The notes under the pieces: model-generated
What the model saw: the letters and a program-made list of their open reading frames with translations, nothing else
Told to the model about the DNA's origin: nothing
The model's database searches: none
Made by a program: the position numbers and the translations under genes
Part shown: positions 1 through 6,557 of the stretch, one piece after another
Position numbering within the stretch: the first letter of the stretch is position 1
Layout of the letters: every line of letters starts with the position of its first letter
NCBI GenBank assembly: GCA_964555675.1
Contig: CAZKTU010000256.1
Coordinates: 1-9,279, forward strand
Source: CAIWXH01 sp964555675
Lineage (GTDB): Bacteria > Chloroflexota > Chloroflexia > Chloroflexales > Chloroflexaceae
Length of the DNA stretch: 9,279 nucleotides
Direction: 5' to 3'

Positions 1-21
1 GGCGCCACTGTGGCCCGCTGA
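1..21 (+). CDS. Possible C-terminal end of an upstream gene (partial)
   Basis: Reading from base 1, the frame gives six codons (G-A-T-V-A-R) and a TGA stop at 19-21, 17 bp before the racemase start. The position and spacing suit the tail of a preceding gene in the same operon. Six codons cannot identify a product, and the frame may be open by chance. Confidence 0.25.
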   Translation, partial: GATVAR

Positions 22-38
22 GTGAATACGGAGCGACG

Positions 39-731
39 ATGCGAACGATCGGCCTGATTGGCGGCATGAGCTGGGAGTCGTCGGCCGAGTACTACCGGCT
101 GATCAACGAGGCCGTGAAGGAGCGCCTGGGCGGCCTGCACTCGGCGCGCAGCGTGATGCTCACCGTCGACTTCGCCGAGATCGAGGCGATGCAGCAGGCC
201 GGGCGCTGGGACGAGGCCGGCGTGGCCCTCGCCGCGGCCGCGCACAGCCTCGAGCGGGCCGGCGCCGATTGCCTCGTCCTCTGCACCAACACCATGCACA
301 AGGTCGCCGACGCCATCACCGCCGACCTGAGCATCCCCTTCATCCATATCGCCGACGCCACCGCCGCGGCCATCAAGGCCCACGGCCTGCGCCGCATCGG
401 CCTCCTGGGCACCCGCTTCACCATGGAGGAGGCCTTCTACAAGGGCCGCCTGACCGACCAGCACGGCCTCGAGGTGCTCACGCCCGAGCCCCTCGACCGC
501 GCCCTGGTCAACCGGGTGATCTACGAGGAGCTCTGCCTGGGCCAAGTCCGCGAGGAGTCGCGCGCCGAGTATCGCACAATCATGGCTCGCCTGGCGGCCC
601 GCGGCGCCGAGGGCATTATCCTCGGCTGCACCGAGATCACGCTGCTCGTCGCCCAGCCCGATAGCGCGGTGCCCCTCTTCGATACGACCCGCCTCCACGC
701 CCTCGCCGCCGTCGACTTCGCCCTCGCGTAG
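39..731 (+). CDS. Aspartate/glutamate racemase family protein
   Basis: This 230-residue protein belongs to the cofactor-independent Asp/Glu racemase superfamily (YgeA/RacD-like). The family interconverts L- and D-amino acids in the cytoplasm using two cysteines as acid and base. Both are visible: Cys82 in the LCTNTMHK motif and Cys197 in GCTEI, one in each half of the pseudo-symmetric fold. The N-terminus MRTIGLIGGMSWESS is typical of the aspartate racemase branch, and the length is normal. The ATG at 39 has GGAG at 30-33, 5 bp upstream. It may share a transcript with the N-acetyltransferase and oxidoreductase downstream. The family also contains broad-specificity amino-acid and hydantoin racemases, so the exact substrate is open; the family call is firm. 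Confidence 0.9.
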   Translation: MRTIGLIGGMSWESSAEYYRLINEAVKERLGGLHSARSVMLTVDFAEIEAMQQAGRWDEAGVALAAAAHSLERAGADCLVLCTNTMHKVADAITADLSIPFIHIADATAAAIKAHGLRRIGLLGTRFTMEEAFYKGRLTDQHGLEVLTPEPLDRALVNRVIYEELCLGQVREESRAEYRTIMARLAARGAEGIILGCTEITLLVAQPDSAVPLFDTTRLHALAAVDFALA

Positions 732-769
732 CCTTCACCGCCGATCAGGCCGCTCTACAGGAGCCGAGC

Positions 770-862
770 ATGAAGATGCGTGAGAGCCGCGCCGCCGGGC
801 TGCGCGGCGCCACCTCCGAGGGCGGTTGGGACAACGAACTCCACACCCTGATCGCCCCGTGA
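770..862 (+). CDS. Possible small ORF, 30 residues, unknown function
   Basis: In the 170-bp gap between the racemase and N-acetyltransferase genes there is an ATG at 770, preceded by a perfect AGGAG at 759-763 (6-bp spacing), and a TGA at 860-862. The peptide starts MKMRESRAAGL, ends in NELHTLIAP, and has no membrane segment or signal peptide. I recognise no family. It could be a genuine microprotein, a leader for the gene downstream, or the leftover end of a deleted gene. The ribosome site is the only support. Confidence 0.3.
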   Translation: MKMRESRAAGLRGATSEGGWDNELHTLIAP

Positions 863-888
863 GGCGCGTCCACGCACCCCTTGAAGCC

Positions 889-895
889 GAGAGGA
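889..895 (+). promoter_or_regulatory. Shine-Dalgarno that sets the N-acetyltransferase start
   Basis: GAGAGGA lies 6 bp before the GTG at 902. The frame is also open from a TTG at 881, but the Shine-Dalgarno lies inside that extension, and family N-termini normally begin a few residues before the YLxRIxYTG motif. GTG 902 is therefore preferred. Confidence 0.6.
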
Positions 896-901
896 TTGTC
901 T

Positions 902-1720
902 GTGCCCACCCTGGCGAGTTACCTTGACCGAATTGCCTATACCGGCCCCCTGCGCCCCGACCTGGCGACGCTGCGCGCCCTCCACCGCGCCCACCTGCTC
1001 GCCATCCCCTACGAGAACCTCGACATCCACCTGGGTCGCCCCCTCGGCCTCGCGATCGAGCGCATCGCCACCCGGCTCGTGGACGAGCGTCGCGGCGGCT
1101 GGTGCTACGAGATGAACGGGCTCTTCGCCTGGGCCCTGGGGCAGCTCGGCTTCGAGGTGCAGCTCATCTCGAGCGCCGTCAGCCGCGCCACCCAGGGCGC
1201 CGCCGCCGAGGGCAATCACCTGGTGCTCCTGGTGCGCCTCGAGCGCCCCTACCTGGCCGATGTGGGCTTCGGCAACGGCTTCCTCGAGCCCCTGCCGCTC
1301 GCCGAGGGCCTCTACCGCCAGGCCCACCGCACCTTCGAGCTGACCTTCGCCGACGAGCGCTGGCATTTTCACCCCGAGCCGCAGGATGGCCCGGGCTACG
1401 ACTTCGTCACAACGCCCGCGCAGATGGCGGACTTCGCCGAGCAGTGTCGGCGTCAGCAGACGTCGCCCCACTCGAACTTCGTGCGCACCACCGTCTGCCA
1501 CCGCCTGACCTCCGACGGCATCGTCAGCCTCAGGGGCGCGGTGCTCAGCGTCGCCACCGCCGCCGGCGTCGAGCGGCGGACCCTCGCGGGCCCCGCCGAC
1601 TACCGGGCGACCCTCCGCGAGCGCTTCGGCCTCGATCTGCCCGAAGCGCCGGCCCTGTGGGAGCAGATCTGGGCCCGCCATCAGGTCTGGCTCGCCGAGC
1701 AGGCCCAGCAACCGGCGTGA
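902..1720 (+). CDS. nat: Arylamine N-acetyltransferase (NAT)
   Basis: This 272-residue cytoplasmic enzyme (GTG start at 902) transfers an acyl group from acyl-CoA to aromatic amines or hydrazines. The Cys-His-Asp triad is complete and at family-typical positions: Cys68 in RRGGWCYEMN, His106 in GNHLVLL, and Asp120 in LADVGFG. The N-terminal helical-bundle signature is also present (YTGPLRPDLATLRALHRAHL, then IPYENLDIHLGRP). The length matches bacterial NATs, usually about 270-280. It sits 29 bp before the oxidoreductase gene and downstream of the racemase, on the same strand. Bacterial NATs act in xenobiotic detoxification or, in some clusters, in amide formation during natural-product synthesis. 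Nothing here points to a biosynthetic cluster, so a detoxification or housekeeping role is the default inference. Confidence 0.93.
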   Translation: MPTLASYLDRIAYTGPLRPDLATLRALHRAHLLAIPYENLDIHLGRPLGLAIERIATRLVDERRGGWCYEMNGLFAWALGQLGFEVQLISSAVSRATQGAAAEGNHLVLLVRLERPYLADVGFGNGFLEPLPLAEGLYRQAHRTFELTFADERWHFHPEPQDGPGYDFVTTPAQMADFAEQCRRQQTSPHSNFVRTTVCHRLTSDGIVSLRGAVLSVATAAGVERRTLAGPADYRATLRERFGLDLPEAPALWEQIWARHQVWLAEQAQQPA

Positions 1721-1749
1721 GCCAGTCTCGCGCCGACCGGAGAATCACC

Positions 1750-2784
1750 ATGGACACCCTTGGCTTTGGCTTCGTCGGCGCCGGCGAGATCGCGGTCGCC
1801 TCGGCGCGCGCCCTGCGCGATGTGCCCGGCGCGACCCTCGTGCGCGTGACCGACGCCCGCCCCGAGCTGGCCGCCAGCCTGACCGCCGAGTACGGCGGGC
1901 GCCCCGCCGACTCCCTCGCCGAGCTCCTGGACGACCCCGAGGTGCGGGCGGTCTATATCTGCACGCCCCACTTCCTTCATCGCGAGCAGGCCGAGCTGGC
2001 CGCCCGCGCCGGCAAGCACGTCTTCGTCGAGAAGCCCGTGGGCGTGAGCCCCGCCGAGGCCAGCGCGATCGTGGCGACGTGCCGCGCGCACGGCGTGGCC
2101 TGCGGCGTGCCCTTCCTCGTCCGCTATGCGCCCGCTTACAGCGAAGCCCGCCGGCTCGTGCAGGCTGGGGCCATCGGCGAGGTTGTCGGCTTCCACAGTG
2201 TCTATAGCGGCGACAAGCCGCGCTCCTACTGGAGCGGCGGCTACTCGGGTCGGGCCACGGGCGACTGGCGGCAGCGCTGGGCCAGCGCCGGCGGCGGGGT
2301 GCTGATCATGAACAGCATCCACGACCTCGACGCCCTGCTCTGGATCACCGGCCTCGCGGTCGAGCAGGTGCAGGGCCGCTACCAGAACACCGCCAGCCCC
2401 GGCGAGGTCGAGGACGTCGGCCTCGCCATCCTCAGCTGCGTCGGCGGCGCCCTGGCCACCATCGAGGCCCGCGCCTCTCAGGCCGGCGGCGACGGCCCCG
2501 GGCCGGCGTGGGCCAATCGCATCTATGGGAGCGTGGGTCAGATTGCGCTTCCGTCGCCCTGGCGCAACGCCCCGCTCGCGCTCTACACCCGCGAGGCGGG
2601 CGAGTGGCGCGAGGTCGCGCCCGAGAGCCAGGTTGAGGCCCGCCACGGCGCCTTCGCCGGCTTCGTCGAGGCCGTCCTGGCCGGCGCCGAGCCCCCCGTG
2701 CCCGGCGAGGCCGGCGTGCGCGCCGCCACGATCATCCACGCCATCTACGAGGCGGCGCGCCGCGATGCGCCGGTAAGACTCTAG
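1750..2784 (+). CDS. Gfo/Idh/MocA family NAD(P)-dependent oxidoreductase
   Basis: This 344-residue protein has the two-domain Gfo/Idh/MocA architecture. An N-terminal Rossmann fold (about residues 1-120) carries the nucleotide-binding GAGEIA loop at 10-15 and the family EKP motif at 94-96 (Lys95 is the usual catalytic lysine). A C-terminal alpha/beta domain carries the GGGVLIMNSIHDLD segment at 181-194, with His191 at the usual active-site position. Members oxidise or reduce sugars, inositols and related polyols; the substrate cannot be read from sequence. The ATG at 1750 has GGAGA at 1739-1743 with 6-bp spacing. A frame open further upstream (from 1102) lies antiphase over the NAT gene and is not used. 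The gene ends only 11 bp before the end of the convergent permease gene. Confidence 0.9.
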   Translation: MDTLGFGFVGAGEIAVASARALRDVPGATLVRVTDARPELAASLTAEYGGRPADSLAELLDDPEVRAVYICTPHFLHREQAELAARAGKHVFVEKPVGVSPAEASAIVATCRAHGVACGVPFLVRYAPAYSEARRLVQAGAIGEVVGFHSVYSGDKPRSYWSGGYSGRATGDWRQRWASAGGGVLIMNSIHDLDALLWITGLAVEQVQGRYQNTASPGEVEDVGLAILSCVGGALATIEARASQAGGDGPGPAWANRIYGSVGQIALPSPWRNAPLALYTREAGEWREVAPESQVEARHGAFAGFVEAVLAGAEPPVPGEAGVRAATIIHAIYEAARRDAPVRL

Positions 2785-2795
2785 TGTCTCACGTC

Positions 2796-4013
2796 CTACC
2801 CGGCCCGCAGGGCCCGCATCACGGCCCGCGGCGAGAGCCGCTGCCCCGCCAGGAGCGCCCCGGCCCGGAAGAGTCGCGCCGCCAGCCAGAGGCCCAGGCC
2901 CGCGCTGAGCGCGAGGGCCGCCAGGCTAAGGGCGATCTGCCAGGGCGCGATCGCCGTCAGGGGTACGCGGATCATCATCGTAATCGGCGCGGTCAGCGGG
3001 AAGAGGCTCAGCCCTGTGGCCAGGAGCGAGTTCGGCCGCTCGATGATCGCGCCCAGGAAGAAGAGCGGCACGACGCAGGGGATGATCAGCAGCCCCGTCA
3101 GCTGCGACCCCTCGCGCACATTGGCGATCGTCGCGCCGACCGCGGCCAGCAGGCTCCCGTATACCAGGTAGCCCAGGACGAAATAGACCACCGCGAGGGC
3201 CAGCACCGTCCACGGCACCCCCCCGGCCAGCCCCGCGGGCAGCGCCGTGCCGCCCAGGCTCAGGAAGAGGAGCCCGAGGGCCAGCCAGATGACCACCTGC
3301 AGCAGCCCGAGCAGCCCCAGCCCCAGGATCTTGCCGCTCAGCAGTTGGAGCGGGCGCAGCGAGGTCAGCACGACCTCGATCGTGCGGTTCTCCTTCTCCT
3401 CGGTCACGCTTTGCAGCAGGAAGCTGGCCGCCGAGAAGATCGTCACATAGAGGATCATCGCGAAGCCGTAGGGGATGAAGAAGCTCCCCGGGCCGCGCTC
3501 CTCGTCCGTGGTGCCCGCGTCGGGCTGTTCGGCCTCCGCACCGTCGAGGGGCACGCTGCGCACCGTCGGCGGCGTCGCCAGCCGTTCGGCCAGCTGCGGG
3601 TCGTCGCGCAGCAGAGCCGCCCGCGCCAGGGCTTCGAGCGCGACCTGTCCCTGTGGGCCGCCCGGGCCTTCGCCGACCCACGCGACCGCGCCGCCCTCCA
3701 GGTAGTCGGGCGGGAAGAGATAAAAGCCCTCGATCTCGCCCGCCCCCAGGGCGGCCAGGGCCGCCGCCTCGTCCGGGAAGCGTCGCGGGTTCACCTGCTC
3801 GCTCGCGGCGAGCAGCCCGCTCGCGTCGACGTAGCCGATTGGCGCGCCCGCGATGGCCGCCTGCAGATCGCTCGGGTCGGCGGCGCTGGCCTGGCGGGTG
3901 ACCAGCATCACCACCCCCAGGATCAGCGGCAGCAGCAGCGTCGTGATCAGAAAACTGGGCCGGCGCAGGTGCCGCACGAACTCGTGCCGGGTCACCAGAA
4001 GTGTTCTTCGCAT
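2796..4013 (-). CDS. ABC-2 type (NatB/YhaP-like) exporter permease, distal copy
   Basis: This 405-residue inner-membrane permease belongs to the ABC-2/NatB family. One hydrophobic segment lies at about 20-40, then a long polar loop (about 41-178), then some five or six segments from about 179 to 380. The NatB hallmark EEKENRTIEVVLTS spans 205-218, directly after the second membrane segment. The N-terminus (MRRTLLVTRHEFVRH) is family-typical. The ATG at 4013 is preceded by AGGAG (4020-4024 on the plus strand, 6-bp spacing). It is the last gene of the operon, 28 bp after the sister permease. The substrate is unknown: NatAB exports sodium in Bacillus, but most relatives are uncharacterised. It probably pairs with the neighbouring permease over an ATPase dimer. 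Confidence 0.9.
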   Translation of the reverse strand: MRRTLLVTRHEFVRHLRRPSFLITTLLLPLILGVVMLVTRQASAADPSDLQAAIAGAPIGYVDASGLLAASEQVNPRRFPDEAAALAALGAGEIEGFYLFPPDYLEGGAVAWVGEGPGGPQGQVALEALARAALLRDDPQLAERLATPPTVRSVPLDGAEAEQPDAGTTDEERGPGSFFIPYGFAMILYVTIFSAASFLLQSVTEEKENRTIEVVLTSLRPLQLLSGKILGLGLLGLLQVVIWLALGLLFLSLGGTALPAGLAGGVPWTVLALAVVYFVLGYLVYGSLLAAVGATIANVREGSQLTGLLIIPCVVPLFFLGAIIERPNSLLATGLSLFPLTAPITMMIRVPLTAIAPWQIALSLAALALSAGLGLWLAARLFRAGALLAGQRLSPRAVMRALRAG

Positions 4014-4041
4014 GGGTTGCTCCTGTTATTCCACTCGCCCA

Positions 4042-5256
4042 TCAGGCCCGCAGGGCGCGCCAGGTCTCGCGCAGGCTCAGGCTTTTGCCGTAGCTGAGCA
4101 TGCCGGCCCGGAAGATGCGCGCGGCGCACCAGATCGCCAGGGCCGCCGCCAGGGCCAGCAGTACGATGCTCAGGCCGAGCTGCCAGAGCGGCACCTCGCC
4201 CGCCACCAGGCGTAGCTGCATAGCCACGGGCGCCGAGAGCGGGAAGAGGCTGAGGGCGGTCGGGATCGGCCCGTTGGAATCGATGAAGAAGAGCGCGCTG
4301 AACATCACGGGCAAGAAGGCGCCGATCGTCGCGATCCCGGCGAACTGCTGGCCCTCCTGGGGCGTGGTCACCACCGCGCTGATCGCCACCATCAGCCCGG
4401 CGAAGAGCAGAAAGCCCAGGGGCAGCATCAGGGCCGCCGGCGCGAGCATATCCAGCGGCAGCGGGACCGCGCGGATCGGGGCGAAGAAGGCCCCGGCGAC
4501 GCTCCAGCCGAGCGCGATGGTCAGCAGCCAGACCAGGGCGATGGTCAGCCCCAGCAGGCCAAGCCCGAGGGTCTTGCCGCCAATCAGCTGCCACGGGGCC
4601 ACCGAGGTGGTCACAATCTCCATGGTGCGGTTCTCTTTCTCCTCGACCAGGGCCTGCAACAGGTAGCCGGCCGCCGAGAAGACCGTCACCACAAACAGCA
4701 GGCTGCCGAAGACCGCCACGACACTGCGCCCGACCTGCACCAGCGGGTCGAGCGGGGCCCCGGCGGGCGTGCGCGCCGCGATCTCCCCCAGCGGGTCGAG
4801 GGCGCGGGCGGCCACCTCGGGCGCGAGCCCTGCCCGGGCCAGCAGCCCGCGGTCGAGGGCCTCGGCCAGGGTGCGCCGGCCCCGCCCCGAGAGCGACTCG
4901 AGGCCATAGACGGTCAGCTCGCCCCGCTCGCCGTAGTCGGGCGGAATGAGCGCGTAGGCGTCGATCTGCCCGTCCGCCAGGGCGGCGCGGGCGGCCGCCT
5001 CGTCGGCAAAGGCGCGCAGCGGGACGGGCGGGGGCTCGTCCGCTTCCGGCGCGGGCAGCGCGATTCCCTCGAGGAGGCCGGCGGGGTCGACATAGCCGAG
5101 GGCGGCCTCGGGGCGCAGGGTGTTGACGAGCACCAGGATCAGCAGGGCGACGCCGACGGCCGCCAGCAGCGGTAGGCCGAAGGTGGCCAGCAAGAAGCCC
5201 CTGCGGCGCGCGTGGCGCAGATACTCGTGGCGGGCGATCCAGAAGAGACGTCTCAT
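4042..5256 (-). CDS. ABC-2 type (NatB/YhaP-like) exporter permease, proximal copy
   Basis: This 404-residue membrane permease is paralogous to the next gene in the operon. It has the same layout: a first hydrophobic segment at about 21-46, a long polar domain (about 47-176), then a membrane block from about 177 to 380. EEKENRTMEIVTTS lies at 205-218, at the same residue numbers as in the sister gene. Shared stretches include the SAA..LLQ run before this motif and GLGLLGL after it. The ATG at 5256 overlaps the ATPase stop in an ATGA, and AGGGGG (5264-5269 on the plus strand) lies 7 bp upstream within the ATPase gene, so translation is probably coupled. An ABC-2 half-transporter partnering the sister permease is the natural inference. 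Confidence 0.9.
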   Translation of the reverse strand: MRRLFWIARHEYLRHARRRGFLLATFGLPLLAAVGVALLILVLVNTLRPEAALGYVDPAGLLEGIALPAPEADEPPPVPLRAFADEAAARAALADGQIDAYALIPPDYGERGELTVYGLESLSGRGRRTLAEALDRGLLARAGLAPEVAARALDPLGEIAARTPAGAPLDPLVQVGRSVVAVFGSLLFVVTVFSAAGYLLQALVEEKENRTMEIVTTSVAPWQLIGGKTLGLGLLGLTIALVWLLTIALGWSVAGAFFAPIRAVPLPLDMLAPAALMLPLGFLLFAGLMVAISAVVTTPQEGQQFAGIATIGAFLPVMFSALFFIDSNGPIPTALSLFPLSAPVAMQLRLVAGEVPLWQLGLSIVLLALAAALAIWCAARIFRAGMLSYGKSLSLRETWRALRA

Positions 5257-6173
5257 CGCGCCACCCCCTGCGCCGCCTCGCCCCCGGCGACCCGCACGAA
5301 GATCTCGTCCAGGGTCGGCAGGGCCACGGCGAAGCGCTCGACGGCGTAGTTCGGCTGCTCGGCCAGGGCGCGGAAGACCTGCTGGGGCGTCGTCGTGCCC
5401 TCCAGGCGCAGCAGCAGGTTGCCGTTATCGCCGCGCGGCTCGACGGCGGCCACGCCGGGCATGCGCTCGAGACGGCCGTGGCCCTCGAGCAGCACGGCGT
5501 TCGCGGCGAACTGCCGGCGCACCGCGCTGACCGTGCCGTAGAGCACCACCTCGCCGCGGTTGATCATCACCAGGCGCTCGGCCAGCTCCTCCACCAGGTG
5601 CATCTGGTGGGTGGACATAATGACTGTCTTGCCCTGAGCGGCGAACTCATAGAGCACGTCTTTGATCAGGCGCGTATTGACCGGGTCGAGGGCGGCGAAG
5701 GGCTCGTCGACGATCAGCAGGTCGGGCTCGTGGACGAGGGCGGCGATAAACTGGGCCTTCTGCTGCATGCCGCGACTGAGGTCGCCGACCTTCTTGCCGG
5801 TGTGGGCGGCCAGGTCGAAGCGCTCGAGCCAATGGGCGAGGCGGCGACGGGCCTCGGGGGCGCGCAGCCCCTTGAGCCCGGCCAGGTAGACCAGACAGTC
5901 GAGCAGGTTCAAATTGCGGTAGAGGCCGCGCTCCTCGGGCAGGTAGCCGATGCGGTCGCGGCTCTGCTCGCCGGGCGGCCCGCCGAAGAGGGCGATCGTG
6001 CCGCTGTCGGGCTTGAAGATATCGAGGGCCATGCGGATCGTCGTGGTCTTGCCGGCCCCATTGGGGCCGAGCAGCGCGAAGATCTCGCCCGCGCCGACGG
6101 TAAAGCTGACGTCGCGCACGGCGACGGTCTGGGCGAAGCTCTTGGCGACATGGTCAATCACCAGGGGGTCCAT
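5253..6173 (-). CDS. ABC transporter ATP-binding protein (NatA/YhaQ-like, DUF4162-type C-terminus)
   Basis: This 306-residue ATPase powers the two permeases encoded downstream. Walker A is GPNGAGKT (36-43), the signature is LSRGMQQK (132-139), Walker B with D-loop is LLIVDEPFAALDP (153-165), and the switch histidine is His189 (STHQMH). The Q-loop region reads GYLPEERGLY at 77-86, with Glu80 where most ABC ATPases have Gln; this variant is typical of the NatA/YhaQ branch. Residues after about 215 form the extra C-terminal domain of that branch (PTLDEIFV near the end). ATG 6173 is chosen because GGGAG lies 8 bp upstream and the protein then begins MDPLVIDHVAKSF, as relatives do. A 32-residue upstream extension in frame lacks a ribosome site. 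It is the first gene of the operon. Confidence 0.92.
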   Translation of the reverse strand: MDPLVIDHVAKSFAQTVAVRDVSFTVGAGEIFALLGPNGAGKTTTIRMALDIFKPDSGTIALFGGPPGEQSRDRIGYLPEERGLYRNLNLLDCLVYLAGLKGLRAPEARRRLAHWLERFDLAAHTGKKVGDLSRGMQQKAQFIAALVHEPDLLIVDEPFAALDPVNTRLIKDVLYEFAAQGKTVIMSTHQMHLVEELAERLVMINRGEVVLYGTVSAVRRQFAANAVLLEGHGRLERMPGVAAVEPRGDNGNLLLRLEGTTTPQQVFRALAEQPNYAVERFAVALPTLDEIFVRVAGGEAAQGVAR

Positions 6174-6285
6174 GGGCAAAGCTCCCGCGTAATCAGGGGC
6201 GATTGGGGTGTGGGCTGAGGCGAACGTTGGCAACAGTGTACCGCGGCGATGCGGCGGGGCTATGGCCAAACTGTGCCAAAACGGT

Positions 6286-6304
6286 CACAACCGCCAGGGT
6301 TGTG
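6286..6304. repeat. Perfect inverted repeat, candidate operator
   Basis: CACAACC (6286-6292) and GGTTGTG (6298-6304) are perfect reverse complements around a 5-bp centre. A 7-5-7 dyad of this size in a divergent promoter region suits a dimeric repressor or activator site. No regulator gene lies nearby, so the factor is unknown. Confidence 0.45.
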
Positions 6305-6324
6305 CGGCGCCTCGCCCGCCCGGA

Positions 6325-6372
6325 CTGGCACGCTCCGTGCTGCCGTACAACGACAGCGGCTGGAGGTGCCAG
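6325..6372. repeat. Imperfect hairpin upstream of the VOC fragment
   Basis: CTGGCAC (6325-6331) pairs with GTGCCAG (6366-6372). One bulged G (6332) follows, then CTCC (6333-6336) pairs with GGAG (6362-6365). Further in, GCTG (6339-6342) can pair with CAGC (6354-6357). The structure ends 15 bp before the AAGGAG at 6388, so in RNA it would form a 5' untranslated hairpin. It overlaps the sigma-54-like match, and the two readings may not both be functional. Confidence 0.4.
6326..6341 (+). promoter_or_regulatory. Possible sigma-54 (-24/-12) promoter
   Basis: TGGCACG, four bases, then GTGCT matches the RpoN consensus TGGCACG-N4-TTGCW at 11 of 12 defined positions. It keeps the invariant GG (6327-6328) and GC (6339-6340) exactly 10 bp apart. 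Transcription would begin near 6352, about 47 bp before the ATG at 6399. No enhancer-binding protein gene is in the window, and many Chloroflexota may lack RpoN, so the match could be accidental. Confidence 0.3.
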
Positions 6373-6398
6373 CCTGGCTGATCGAGCAAGGAGCGTGC

Positions 6399-6557
6399 AT
6401 GTTACAGGGCGCCAGGCTCTACGAGCCGCTGAAAGAGCGCGAAGCCGGCTTCGTCACCGCGGCGGTGCTCGATCCCTTCGGCAATATCCTTGGCCTGATG
6501 TATAGCCCGCACTTTCTGGACGGGCTGAATGGCGCTCGCGGGCCGCAGGCAGCCTGA
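6399..6557 (+). pseudogene. Truncated VOC/glyoxalase-fold protein, C-terminal fragment
   Basis: The frame encodes the end of a vicinal-oxygen-chelate (glyoxalase/bleomycin-resistance) domain. FVTAAVLDPFGNILGLMYSP is the characteristic last beta-strand region, with the DPFGN turn. Intact members are about 115-150 residues; only about 52-60 residues of homologous-looking sequence remain, and no frame upstream supplies the missing N-terminal half. The frame is open from 6249, but the residues before about 6375 do not look VOC-like. ATG 6399 has AAGGAG at 6388-6393 (5-bp spacing), though those bases also encode the E-Q-G-A stretch before it. The stop overlaps the next start as TGATG (6555-6559). 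It is either a decayed gene or a short peptide still translated to couple the membrane protein. Confidence 0.55.

Larger units (their letters stand above)
6174..6398. promoter_or_regulatory. Divergent intergenic control region
   Basis: This stretch separates the leftward ABC operon from the rightward VOC-fragment/membrane-protein pair and should hold both promoters. On the minus strand a weak -10-like TACACT is present (6235-6240 on the plus strand), without a good -35 partner. The region also holds a perfect dyad (6286-6304), a sigma-54-like site (6326-6341) and a hairpin (6325-6372). The repeated GCCAAA words near 6265-6281 may also be binding sites. No intact gene is seen here. Confidence 0.45.

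Noticed and set aside
1102..1749. N-terminal extension of the oxidoreductase frame upstream of 1750
   Set aside because: It lies out of frame over the NAT gene, is Arg/Pro/Ala-rich, and ATG 1750 has a good Shine-Dalgarno followed at once by the Rossmann motif.
755..2739. Long minus-strand frames opposite the N-acetyltransferase (755-1711) and oxidoreductase (1681-2739)
   Set aside because: The products are Gly/Ala/Arg/Leu-rich with no recognisable motif, while the plus-strand genes show full catalytic motifs.
2784..4097. A 437-codon open frame on the plus strand, longer than the permease gene opposite
   Set aside because: Its product is a Gln/Arg/His/Glu-rich low-complexity chain without domains. 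The minus strand encodes a clear NatB permease with membrane helices and the EEKENR motif. It is the antisense shadow of a high-GC gene.
5478..6218. A 246-codon plus-strand frame opposite the ABC ATPase
   Set aside because: The opposite strand carries Walker A, signature, Walker B and the switch histidine in order; the plus frame has no family features.
6174..6269. A 32-residue N-terminal extension of the ABC ATPase to ATG 6269
   Set aside because: There is no ribosome site, and the residues (HRRGTLLPTFAS...) are not ATPase-like. ATG 6173 gives the normal family N-terminus.
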